The notes beneath the pieces are model-generated. The model was not told the origin of the DNA and did not search any database. It saw only the letters and a program-made list of their open reading frames with translations. Shown here in pieces: positions 1 through 5,814 of a stretch of DNA of 9,948 nucleotides; within the stretch, counting starts at the first letter, position 1; each line of letters starts with the position of its first letter. Position numbers and translations under genes: made by a program. This DNA comes from Candidatus Pacearchaeota archaeon (GTDB taxonomy: Archaea > Nanobdellota > Nanobdellia > UBA10117 > JABICX01): positions 1 through 9,948 of the forward strand of contig JAFCCX010000008.1 of assembly GCA_017609995.1 (NCBI GenBank), written 5' to 3'.

Positions 1-121
1 CACTATTATCGTTACACTCACCACAGCTACCACCTGTAGTACACTTAGTCATTACAGTATAACAAAAATCACTATAGTGGTTGCAAAAACCATTGAAAGC
101 ATTTTGTTTGTTTTCAGTCAT
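1..121 (-). CDS. Partial small cysteine-containing hypothetical protein (N-terminal 40 residues)
   Basis: An open minus-strand frame begins at ATG 121-119 and leaves the window at base 1 without a stop. The visible 40 residues begin MTENKQNAF and hold five cysteines at positions 13, 20, 27, 33 and 36, ending in a GGSCGEC segment. No signal peptide or membrane segment is visible. The start is supported by a palindromic TATA box (TTTATATAAA, 146-155) centred about 29 bases upstream, with no Shine-Dalgarno sequence, which fits a leaderless archaeal mRNA. The cysteine spacing could suit metal binding or disulfides, but I do not recognise the family. Only the N-terminus is seen, so the call is tentative. 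Confidence 0.5.
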   Translation of the reverse strand, partial: MTENKQNAFNGFCNHYSDFCYTVMTKCTTGGSCGECNDNS

Positions 122-123
122 TA

Positions 124-135
124 TAAAAAATTAAA
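124..135 (-). terminator. T-rich probable terminator of tRNA-Pro
   Basis: On the minus strand, about 30 bases past the tRNA 3' end, the sequence reads TTTTAATTTTTT. Archaeal RNA polymerase terminates at such T tracts. The same bases lie between the TATA box and start codon of the left-edge ORF, so termination and initiation signals overlap. This is inferred from base composition only. Confidence 0.35.
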
Positions 136-145
136 ACAGGTAAGC

Positions 146-155
146 TTTATATAAA
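146..155 (-). promoter_or_regulatory. TATA box of the left-edge cysteine-containing ORF
   Basis: The perfect palindrome TTTATATAAA is centred about 29 bases from ATG 121, the usual archaeal TATA-to-start-site distance. It therefore predicts an mRNA with little or no leader. It sits just past the 3' end of tRNA-Pro. Confidence 0.5.
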
Positions 156-163
156 TTTCGCTA

Positions 164-238
164 TGGGGCCACCCGGATTTGAACCGGGGTCACCAGGTCC
201 CAAACCTGGAAGGATGGACCAAGCTACCCTATGGCCCC
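164..238 (-). tRNA. tRNA-Pro (anticodon TGG)
   Basis: The minus strand folds into a complete 75-base cloverleaf. The acceptor stem is GGGGCCA/TGGCCCC with discriminator A at 164. The D arm has GGGT/ATCC, the anticodon stem is CCAGG/CCTGG with loop TTTGGGA (anticodon TGG at bases 202-200), and the T arm carries GGTTCAAATCC. It reads CCN proline codons. There is no intron and no encoded CCA (the next bases are TAG), so CCA is added after transcription. A TATA box about 28 bases upstream (261-270) drives it. Its cognate synthetase, proS, lies about 6 kb away in the same window. Confidence 0.97.
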
Positions 239-260
239 ATATCATAAAGGCCTAAATTGA

Positions 261-270
261 GTTTAAAAAG
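261..270 (-). promoter_or_regulatory. TATA box of tRNA-Pro
   Basis: On the minus strand the sequence is CTTTTTAAAC, centred about 27 bases from the tRNA 5' end (238). Transcription would thus begin at or very near the mature tRNA end. It is the mirror copy of the element at 278-288. Confidence 0.55.
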
Positions 271-277
271 CTTACTA

Positions 278-288
278 CTTTTTTAAAC
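278..288 (+). promoter_or_regulatory. TATA box of the small membrane protein pair
   Basis: CTTTTTTAAAC lies on the plus strand, placing the start site near base 310. The resulting leader of about 15 bases contains GGTGG (316-320), a short Shine-Dalgarno-like sequence just before ATG 325. A second TATA-like run (297-303) would give a leaderless message instead, so the true start site is open. Confidence 0.4.
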
Positions 289-324
289 AATAAAAATTAT
301 ATAGTATAGCTGATTGGTGGAAAC

Positions 325-519
325 ATGGACCTTTACATATCCGGGCAGATAAAAACAGCAATTATCCTTATACTCTTGTTAATTGCTTTTGGATTATGGT
401 TTGCTCCAAATGTAACAAAAGATGCAGTTGGCCATGTAGTTAAACAAGCTGGTCCAGGTATTGCTGAATTAGGTAAGGGGCTAATACATGGTATTGGTAA
501 ATTAATGGGGATCTCATGA
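325..519 (+). CDS. Small single-pass membrane protein, Gly-rich basic tail
   Basis: This 64-residue protein has one hydrophobic segment (about residues 10-28), followed by a motif PNVTKDAVGHVVKQAG (28-43) and a glycine-rich, mildly basic, amphipathic tail containing GKGLIHGIGKLMG. ATG 325 is preceded by GGTGG at 316-320. Its stop overlaps the next start by four bases (ATGA, 516-519), so the two genes are translationally coupled. The motif after the membrane segment is repeated in the downstream protein (PTQTQELVGNVVKKFG), so the two look like tandem paralogues. I do not recognise a family. The tail superficially resembles membrane-active peptides, but that is no evidence of function. Expression is likely; the role is unknown. 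Confidence 0.7.
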   Translation: MDLYISGQIKTAIILILLLIAFGLWFAPNVTKDAVGHVVKQAGPGIAELGKGLIHGIGKLMGIS

Positions 520-722
520 GAATATTAATCTGGCTTCTGTTGTTTATGTTGGTTATGGGTATTCTGTATTATCCTACTCAAACTCAAGAACTTGTAGGCA
601 ATGTTGTTAAGAAATTCGGAGATGTTGCTGAAGATAGGGCTGAAGATTACATTAGAGATAGAATCGACGAAGCAAAAGATGATGCGGCGCTAACCCCTGA
701 AAATAAGAGCGAAAAGACGTAA
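516..722 (+). CDS. Small single-pass membrane protein, acidic tail (paralogue of the upstream gene)
   Basis: This 68-residue protein starts almost directly with a hydrophobic segment (residues 3-19), then PTQTQELVGNVVKKFG, which matches the upstream protein at P, T, VG, VVK and G positions. The remainder is a charged, mainly acidic, probably helical tail (EDRAEDYIRDRIDEAKDD) with a polar end. It is translated from an ATG inside the ATGA overlap with the upstream gene, so the two are probably made together. The opposite charge of the two tails suggests they could pair at the membrane, which is inference. No family is recognised. Confidence 0.7.
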   Translation: MRILIWLLLFMLVMGILYYPTQTQELVGNVVKKFGDVAEDRAEDYIRDRIDEAKDDAALTPENKSEKT

Positions 723-752
723 GATTATTGTGTAAATGATTGTGATAATCTT
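721..752. terminator. Hairpin between convergent genes
   Basis: AAGATTAT (721-728) pairs perfectly with ATAATCTT (745-752) around a 16-base loop, directly at the stop of the small membrane gene (720-722) and followed by TTATGATTTT. It also covers the last codons of the convergent minus-strand gene. It may end the plus-strand transcript; in Archaea the T-rich part may matter more than the hairpin. Confidence 0.35.
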
Positions 753-1261
753 TTATGATTTTGAAGTATTTCTGGAAGAATCTTAGAAATAATTGCCCAG
801 TTTTTATCTTCTCGAGCACGATAATTAGCCATTTCGACTTGTGTTTTACATGCTTCAAATTCACCACTAGGTCTATCTGAATAAGAATTACCTAAGTGAC
901 CGAGTAATTCATGATCCATTCCACTTTGATTATATATTTCAAAAAGAGTTCCACTTGGAACTTGTTCAAATAAAGATAATAGTTTACCAACTCTTTCTTT
1001 TTCAAAGCCTTCTTGTTCCAGAAAGAGTGATAAGTCACTCTGAGAAAGCATCTTCGTTGAAGGGTTGTCTGAATAAACAGATATGTCTAATGACCAATAA
1101 TCTGCTGCACCATACAACACTCCATCTGGACAGCAATCCTCTAATGAAAGCGTAGCAGAATCTAAACATGTTAAGACTATTTTTTCGCATAAATTCATAG
1201 CTCTAGCTGTATCTAGACTATTTTGTTTCCATTTTTCCAAATCAGCTAAAGTTATTTCCAT
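725..1261 (-). CDS. Orphan protein with HELLGH (HExxxH) metallopeptidase-like motif
   Basis: This 178-residue protein, counted from ATG 1261-1259, is soluble with no signal peptide. It contains HELLGH at residues 117-122, the HExxxH arrangement known from dipeptidyl peptidase III (family M49), followed by GEFEACK (133-139) and NYRARED (147-153). E134 or E136 could act as a third metal ligand, as in other gluzincins. It is far smaller than DPP III, so orthology is not claimed; the motif may be convergent. A CysCys pair lies at 44-45. I prefer M at 1261 over the in-frame ATG at 1327 because a TATA-like CTTTTAAAAC (1281-1290) sits about 25 bases upstream, giving a leaderless mRNA. Its stop is two bases from that of the convergent membrane protein gene. 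Zinc binding or peptidase activity is inferred only. Confidence 0.65.
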   Translation of the reverse strand: MEITLADLEKWKQNSLDTARAMNLCEKIVLTCLDSATLSLEDCCPDGVLYGAADYWSLDISVYSDNPSTKMLSQSDLSLFLEQEGFEKERVGKLLSLFEQVPSGTLFEIYNQSGMDHELLGHLGNSYSDRPSGEFEACKTQVEMANYRAREDKNWAIISKILPEILQNHKRLSQSFTQ

Positions 1262-1280
1262 AGTACTACTCTTTAATTTT

Positions 1281-1290
1281 GTTTTAAAAG
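1281..1290 (-). promoter_or_regulatory. TATA box of the HELLGH protein gene
   Basis: CTTTTAAAAC on the minus strand is centred about 25 bases from ATG 1261, with no Shine-Dalgarno sequence between. This decides the start at 1261 instead of 1327. Confidence 0.45.
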
Positions 1291-1326
1291 TCTTTTGATG
1301 TAGTGATTTTTGCGATAATCGACACA

Positions 1327-1336
1327 TTTTTAAAGC
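1327..1336 (+). promoter_or_regulatory. TATA box of the PC4-like gene
   Basis: TTTTTAAAGC on the plus strand predicts a start site near 1357. The leader would then be a little over 20 bases and include GAGG (1368-1371), 8 bases before ATG 1380. Confidence 0.35.
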
Positions 1337-1379
1337 TTATTTTAGAACTGTAGTTACATTAATACATGAGGAACTCAAA

Positions 1380-1613
1380 ATGGTAGAATTTGAAACAAAA
1401 AAGGCTGAAGAGATCAAGTTTGGTCGAAACAGTTTTATCGAAATAGCTAGAAAAGTAGCAAAAACAGATGAAGGAGAGAACGAGTTTATCTCAATCTCTA
1501 AAGGCTTCTTTTTGCCAGACGGTGCAAAGAGATTCAGCCGAGGCAAGAACGTCTCAGTTCCTAATGAGAAGGAAACAATCGAGGCTATTGCAAAAGCTTT
1601 AAAGAGCGTATAA
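1380..1613 (+). CDS. Small protein resembling PC4/Sub1-type ssDNA-binding domains (putative)
   Basis: This 77-residue protein has a strand-rich middle: NSFIEIARKVA (17-27), then EFISISKGFFLPDG (35-48), KRFSRGKNVSVP (50-61) and a final helix (about 62-77). The order of an I-x-I strand, an aromatic, P-x-G, a Lys/Arg-rich turn, a V-S-V strand and a helix matches the layout of the PC4/YdbC single-stranded nucleic-acid-binding domain, which usually covers about 60 residues. This is a pattern judgement by eye, not an alignment score. ATG 1380 is preceded by GAGG at 1368-1371. The gene has its own promoter and a hairpin terminator at its stop codon, so it is probably monocistronic. If the assignment holds, it would bind melted DNA during transcription or repair. 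The existence of the gene is much surer than its function. Confidence 0.75.
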   Translation: MVEFETKKAEEIKFGRNSFIEIARKVAKTDEGENEFISISKGFFLPDGAKRFSRGKNVSVPNEKETIEAIAKALKSV

Positions 1614-1640
1614 ACGCTCTTTCTTATTCTTATTCTTTTT
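1601..1640 (+). terminator. Hairpin plus T-rich tract at the PC4-like gene stop
   Basis: AAAGAGCGT (1601-1609) and ACGCTCTTT (1614-1622) form a perfect 9-bp stem with loop ATAA, and the stop codon TAA (1611-1613) sits in the loop. It is followed by a pyrimidine/T-rich tract ending in a run of Ts up to 1641. It looks like a bacterial-style intrinsic terminator fused to the end of the coding region. Confidence 0.6.
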
Positions 1641-1679
1641 TATGATAGGTCCTAATTTTAACTATCACATATCGTAAGT

Positions 1680-1687
1680 TTTAAAAA
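1680..1687 (+). promoter_or_regulatory. TATA box of the acidic orphan gene
   Basis: TTTAAAAA is centred about 28 bases from ATG 1712. No Shine-Dalgarno sequence lies before the ATG, so a leaderless transcript is likely. A weak inverted repeat TGATAG/CTATCA (1643-1648, 1662-1667) lies just upstream and could be an operator, but it may be chance. Confidence 0.45.
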
Positions 1688-1711
1688 GGTAGCGGGTACC
1701 ATATATTTCTT

Positions 1712-2266
1712 ATGGCTGAAACTAACGAAGAAAAAAACAATATAACAGCTGGTTATAGTATTCCTTTTGAAGATGGGACGCTAATGATTACTCCTGGTAG
1801 CCATATTGTTGGTGATCCAGAATCTGAAGAAATAGATTTAATTGTGTCAGATAGACCTATTGTAACTTATATAGGAGATTCACATATTATTTCAATTCAT
1901 CGTAATAAAATTGGTGCGATTGTAACTAATCCCGAAACTCATGAAAATAGACATCTTTGTTATGGTGCATGTCCTAACTTAGATGATTACCTTTTAGCAG
2001 AAAAAGTATTAAAAATTGTTGTCGGACTACGAGGGGAATTACGAGATATAATAAATTCTTCCCAAACTGATGATGAAGCAACCAACCGTCTTGATGATGT
2101 AGTTGCAAGTAGATTATATGGTCCTCTAATAGATTTGATAGATGGACTTACAATTGAATCAGGTTTATTTGATGATTTAGAAACAGACCCAGAATCTATA
2201 GAAACAATTGCTGACGAAATATTAACCGGAGATCCAGACAAGGTTTTTACAGAAAAATTTCTTTAG
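1712..2266 (+). CDS. Acidic hypothetical protein, 184 residues
   Basis: I do not recognise this protein. It is soluble and strongly acidic, with no membrane segment or signal peptide. The first half (about 1-80) alternates short beta-type stretches such as IDLIVSDRPIVTYIG and HIISIHRNKIGAIV. A CYGAC pair of cysteines at 83 and 87 marks the middle. The second half looks helical and Asp/Glu-rich, with LYGPLIDLIDGL and a tail of ETDPESIETIADEIL. ATG 1712 follows a TATA box at leaderless distance. The gene converges on rad50 and their stop codons overlap by four bases (2263-2266), leaving no room for separate terminators. No enzyme motif is visible. Confidence 0.8.
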   Translation: MAETNEEKNNITAGYSIPFEDGTLMITPGSHIVGDPESEEIDLIVSDRPIVTYIGDSHIISIHRNKIGAIVTNPETHENRHLCYGACPNLDDYLLAEKVLKIVVGLRGELRDIINSSQTDDEATNRLDDVVASRLYGPLIDLIDGLTIESGLFDDLETDPESIETIADEILTGDPDKVFTEKFL

Positions 2267-4536
2267 AGACGAATAACATTATCTGCTGATTCAGCTAATT
2301 TTTCTTCATGGGTTACTATAAAGATTTGATCTAAGAAATCTGTAACTCTTGTTTCTATAACTTCAATTAAGGTCTTGATTGCATTTTCATCTAAGTTGTG
2401 AGTTGGCTCATCAAGGATTAGAAGGCTTAGATTTGGAGCAAGAACTCTAGCAAAAGCAATTCTAACGGCAAGTGATGCGAGCATTCTTTCTCCACCAGAT
2501 GCGAAACCTGCAACTCCAATCCAATCTCTATCTCTCTCTTTTAGTTGAAGATGATAATCTTCTTCGGTTGCTAGCAGTCTTACACCAGACCATTTTTCAT
2601 AAGGATATATTTCTAACCAGACAGCAGTCATGACTTCATTTACAGCCAAGATAAATTCATCTCTAAGAGTTAGTTGAGTTGCTTCAAGACCAGTTTTTAA
2701 TTTATCTAAGAAAATGATTTTTCGTTCCTGATCTTTTACTTTTGCAGTTAGCTCATCAATCTTCTTTTGCTGAACTTTTAGTTCTTCTAAACGCGCAGTT
2801 TTCTCTCTAAGTAAAGAATCATAACTTTTTACAGTTGTTTGCATTTCCTGAAGTGCTTGCAAACCTCGCTGAAATTGCTCATCTGTTTCACTAACTTTTA
2901 CTCTATCAATTTTCTTAGCTTCAAACTCTTTTGTTATTTTATAGAATTCATCAGCAAGTTGCTTTTCTTTATCTTTAATATCATAAAGATGTTTATCTGC
3001 ATTAAAAATCTCAATTGTGTTTCGTTTATCTTCAATTTCAGAATCAATTCTTCTAAGTTTGTCTTCATTAGAAGAGATTGTTCTGTTTTCAGTTTCAAGA
3101 AGTTTCTTTAGGTTTTCAAACTCTTGATGATTCTCTTTGTATTCTCTAAGAATTTGTTCTTCTTTTTCAACATCTTCGAGAATCAATCTGTTCTCATCAA
3201 ATATATCTTCAAGTTCTCTTTTTCGAGATTCAAGTTCAGCTAGTTTTTCTGAGACACCAGTACTCCTTTCAATAAGTTTAGTGATTTCACTTTTTCGTCT
3301 GGAGATAAGTTCTTCTTTTGTTAATTCAGCAAGTTCTTTGCTACATACTGGACATGTACTTCCTGCAGCTTCAAGGTCAGAAAGATGTTTTCTAAGACTC
3401 CTTAACTCAACAAGATTTTCCTGGTTTACTTCTTTTTTACCTTCAACTTTCTTTCTTATTGAGATAAGTTCTGCATTTAAATCACTAATATTGTGTTTAG
3501 AAATATCTCGTTTCAAGTGCTCAATTTTCTCAAGCTTGTTTTTCAAATCTCTGTTTTTCTCTTCTAATCCTGAAGTCCTTCTTTCATATTTCAGTATATT
3601 TTCTCTTAGTTTACTTAAGTTATCATTAATGGATCTCTTTTCACCAGTAATTTCACCAACTTTTCCCTTTAGTTTTAAAATTTCGTTTTCTAGAGAAATC
3701 TTTGATCGAGATAAATCTTTTCCTTGTAGTTGACTTTGAACTTCACGAACTTGTCTTTCAACAGATTTTCTTCGTTCTTCTAATCTATTAACTTCTTCAA
3801 ACTGTTTTCTAAGTCCAGCTAAACTGTCCTTTAAGTTATTAACTTCAACTGTTTTCTTAGTAATGTCTGTTTCAAGAACAATCTTTTTTGTTTTGAGAGC
3901 TTCAAATTCTTTTAGAACAGCTTCAAAGGTTTCAGTTATTTTTTCTTCTTGAAATCCGAAAAGAAATTGTTGAGTTTCTTTAATTGATCTGCTTATTTTG
4001 TTTCTTAACGTTACGCAATTGTTTCTTCCAATTTCAAATTTATCAAGCCCCATTAATTCATCAATTCTCTTTTTCCTTTCTTTTGGTGTGAACTTTAAAA
4101 CTAAATCAATATCATTTTGACGAGCATAAACTGTTCGCAAGAAAACATCTTCATCAACACCTAATAATGTTTTAACAAATTCATTAGCAGCTGTTGGGTT
4201 TGGTCCAGCAAGAATCTTATCTGCACCAATAACACTTGCTTCACTATTACTTTTTGAATCAACTTGTCTTTTAATGAGATAGTTTTGTCCTTTTGAAGAA
4301 ACTTGCATTTGAATCTCAGCTCTTTGTGCACCAACTCCACGAGTTATCAAATCTGATTGAGTTATTTGCCTGCTCTTTAATTCAGTAAAACTTCCAAACA
4401 AAGCAAAAGAAATTGCTTGCAAGATTGAAGACTTTCCACTACCCATTGAACCAACTAAAACATTTGTTCCGTTTTTGAAATTTAGTTGTAAGTTCTTATG
4501 ATTTTTCCAGTTAGCTAAACTAATTGAATTGATCAT
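2263..4536 (-). CDS. rad50: DNA double-strand break repair ATPase Rad50
   Basis: This is the SMC-like ATPase partner of Mre11, which tethers and opens DNA ends for resection in homologous repair. In its 757 residues I see Walker A GSMGSGKS (29-36), a Q-loop glutamine at 140 (ARQND), a long charged coiled coil (about 180-390), the zinc hook CPVC at 395-398, the returning coiled coil (about 405-620), the ABC signature FASGGER (678-684), Walker B LLILDE (705-710), the D-loop around N714-D716 and the switch histidine H743 (THEE). All catalytic elements are intact. It is shorter than many archaeal Rad50 proteins (about 850-900 residues), which implies shorter coils. ATG 4536-4534 overlaps the mre11 stop in an ATGA arrangement, so it is translationally coupled and shares the mre11 transcript. 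Confidence 0.96.
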   Translation of the reverse strand: MINSISLANWKNHKNLQLNFKNGTNVLVGSMGSGKSSILQAISFALFGSFTELKSRQITQSDLITRGVGAQRAEIQMQVSSKGQNYLIKRQVDSKSNSEASVIGADKILAGPNPTAANEFVKTLLGVDEDVFLRTVYARQNDIDLVLKFTPKERKKRIDELMGLDKFEIGRNNCVTLRNKISRSIKETQQFLFGFQEEKITETFEAVLKEFEALKTKKIVLETDITKKTVEVNNLKDSLAGLRKQFEEVNRLEERRKSVERQVREVQSQLQGKDLSRSKISLENEILKLKGKVGEITGEKRSINDNLSKLRENILKYERRTSGLEEKNRDLKNKLEKIEHLKRDISKHNISDLNAELISIRKKVEGKKEVNQENLVELRSLRKHLSDLEAAGSTCPVCSKELAELTKEELISRRKSEITKLIERSTGVSEKLAELESRKRELEDIFDENRLILEDVEKEEQILREYKENHQEFENLKKLLETENRTISSNEDKLRRIDSEIEDKRNTIEIFNADKHLYDIKDKEKQLADEFYKITKEFEAKKIDRVKVSETDEQFQRGLQALQEMQTTVKSYDSLLREKTARLEELKVQQKKIDELTAKVKDQERKIIFLDKLKTGLEATQLTLRDEFILAVNEVMTAVWLEIYPYEKWSGVRLLATEEDYHLQLKERDRDWIGVAGFASGGERMLASLAVRIAFARVLAPNLSLLILDEPTHNLDENAIKTLIEVIETRVTDFLDQIFIVTHEEKLAESADNVIRL

Positions 4537-5759
4537 AGAAGCTCCTCTGCTTTATCTAATTCAGCAGCAGCAAGATGTTCAAAAACCTGCTCAACTTTCT
4601 GCATAGTTTTCTTATCTTTCAACTTTAGATTTTGAAATAATAGATTGAATCCTAATTGATTAACTGAGATTTTTTGATCTTTTAAATCCTTTAGAAGTTT
4701 TGCTCGCTGTGACAATTTTGAACTTTCAACATTAGCTTTATCAAAGAAAAGCAAAGCTCTGTCACCAAACCGTTTAGTTAAACCAGAGAAATACAAATCA
4801 GTTGGTAAGAAACCTTCTGCAAGTTTTCCTGCAAGTTTAAATCGGATTAATGGTTTAAGCTCTTGATTATGATAAGAGATAAGTTCTTCTGTTTTTTTTG
4901 AAAGAGCAATTACAATATCAGATGGTTTCTGTTTGTCAACTTTGTAAGTTTCATAATAAAGCACTCTTTCACCATCAATTTTATGGAAAGCAGCATGTAT
5001 TCGCTTTTCTTTAATATCTAAAATATAGAATCCTTTGTTCCGCTTTGCTTCAACTTTTCTCATTTGTGTTTTAACTGTTGAGCCAGGAATTAAGATTGGA
5101 GCACCAGATGCATGCTTATCTTCAACATTCCAGTGAATGTGTCCTAGCAAATAAAGATTGAAACCTTTTGGAAGATCAGTGTAGCTCAAAACATCGTTTT
5201 GAACTTCAGGAATTAGTTCCTTGAAAGTTTGATGGAACATGATTATATTTGGAACTCCTGGGAACGGTGTTGGAGCCCAGTTTTTTAATGTTTCAAGAGC
5301 AAATTGATCTGGAACACCAGACATTCCATGCAGACCTAGTCGCTCGCCACCAAGTTCAATAACAGCAGACTCTTGATGCAAATAGAAAAGCATACCAGCT
5401 TTCTCTAAAATATGAACAGGATTTACACTTCCAACATTTCTTCTTTCATGAGTCCCATAGATTCCCAAAATTGGCGGAACCATTCGGTTTTCCATGGTTT
5501 CTTTATTGCCTTTTCGTAAGTTAATTAGCTTGGTTTGTCCTAATCCGCTTCTAAGAGTTCTGAATAGCTCAAGTGCCCGAGCCATAATCTCTGGCTTTGG
5601 AATCTTATCATGAAAAATATCTCCGAGCATAAGAATGCAATCTGGCTTTTCAGCCAATGCTTTTGAGAAGGCTTCAGCAGCATTTCTAAATGAATCTTCC
5701 TGACGCTCACTACCATAAGCAAATCCCAAATGAAGATCTGCTATAACTACTACCTTCAT
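4533..5759 (-). CDS. mre11: DNA double-strand break repair nuclease Mre11
   Basis: This is the calcineurin-type metallophosphoesterase that trims DNA ends with Rad50. Counted from ATG 5759 (408 residues), the motifs are ADLHLG (D8, H10), LGDIFHD (D47), GTHE (102-105), FHQ (H176) and GHIH (H207, H209). These are the two-metal ligands, except that the usual GNHD/E reads GTHE. The capping region (about 240-330) and a Lys-rich C-terminal part that would bind Rad50 coils follow. A TTG four codons upstream (5771) is in frame, but the ATG is better: the downstream residues KVVVIADLHLG match a normal Mre11 N-terminus, and a TATA-like TCTTTAAAGT (5781-5790) lies about 27 bases upstream. The 55-base gap to the two-TM gene upstream allows either read-through or this separate promoter. 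Confidence 0.95.
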   Translation of the reverse strand: MKVVVIADLHLGFAYGSERQEDSFRNAAEAFSKALAEKPDCILMLGDIFHDKIPKPEIMARALELFRTLRSGLGQTKLINLRKGNKETMENRMVPPILGIYGTHERRNVGSVNPVHILEKAGMLFYLHQESAVIELGGERLGLHGMSGVPDQFALETLKNWAPTPFPGVPNIIMFHQTFKELIPEVQNDVLSYTDLPKGFNLYLLGHIHWNVEDKHASGAPILIPGSTVKTQMRKVEAKRNKGFYILDIKEKRIHAAFHKIDGERVLYYETYKVDKQKPSDIVIALSKKTEELISYHNQELKPLIRFKLAGKLAEGFLPTDLYFSGLTKRFGDRALLFFDKANVESSKLSQRAKLLKDLKDQKISVNQLGFNLLFQNLKLKDKKTMQKVEQVFEHLAAAELDKAEELL

Positions 5760-5780
5760 AGAAAAACCCAAGCTGTGCTG

Positions 5781-5800
5781 ACTTTAAAGAATTTATAGGG
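5781..5800 (-). promoter_or_regulatory. Candidate promoter of mre11-rad50
   Basis: Two TATA-like elements lie on the minus strand: TCTTTAAAGT (5790-5781), about 27 bases from ATG 5759, and CTATAAAT (5798-5791), about 35 bases from it. Either would place transcription start at or a few bases before the mre11 ATG. There is no clear Shine-Dalgarno sequence. Confidence 0.4.
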
Positions 5801-5814
5801 TGAATCAGATAAGA

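Noticed and set aside
652..867. Minus-strand ORF overlapping the acidic membrane gene and the HELLGH gene
   Set aside because: It overlaps two better-supported genes in other frames and lacks a promoter or ribosome binding site.
1262..1327. Extended N-terminus (22 residues) of the HELLGH protein from ATG 1327
   Set aside because: The extension is Lys/Ser/Thr-rich and low in structure, and it contains the TATA-like element placed correctly for the ATG at 1261.
3137..3733. Long plus-strand ORF (198 codons) opposite rad50
   Set aside because: It is the antisense shadow of the rad50 coiled coil; its Ser/Phe/Leu-rich composition follows from Lys/Glu/Arg codons read backwards, and it has no promoter or ribosome binding site. 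The shorter ORF at 2839-3111 is the same case.
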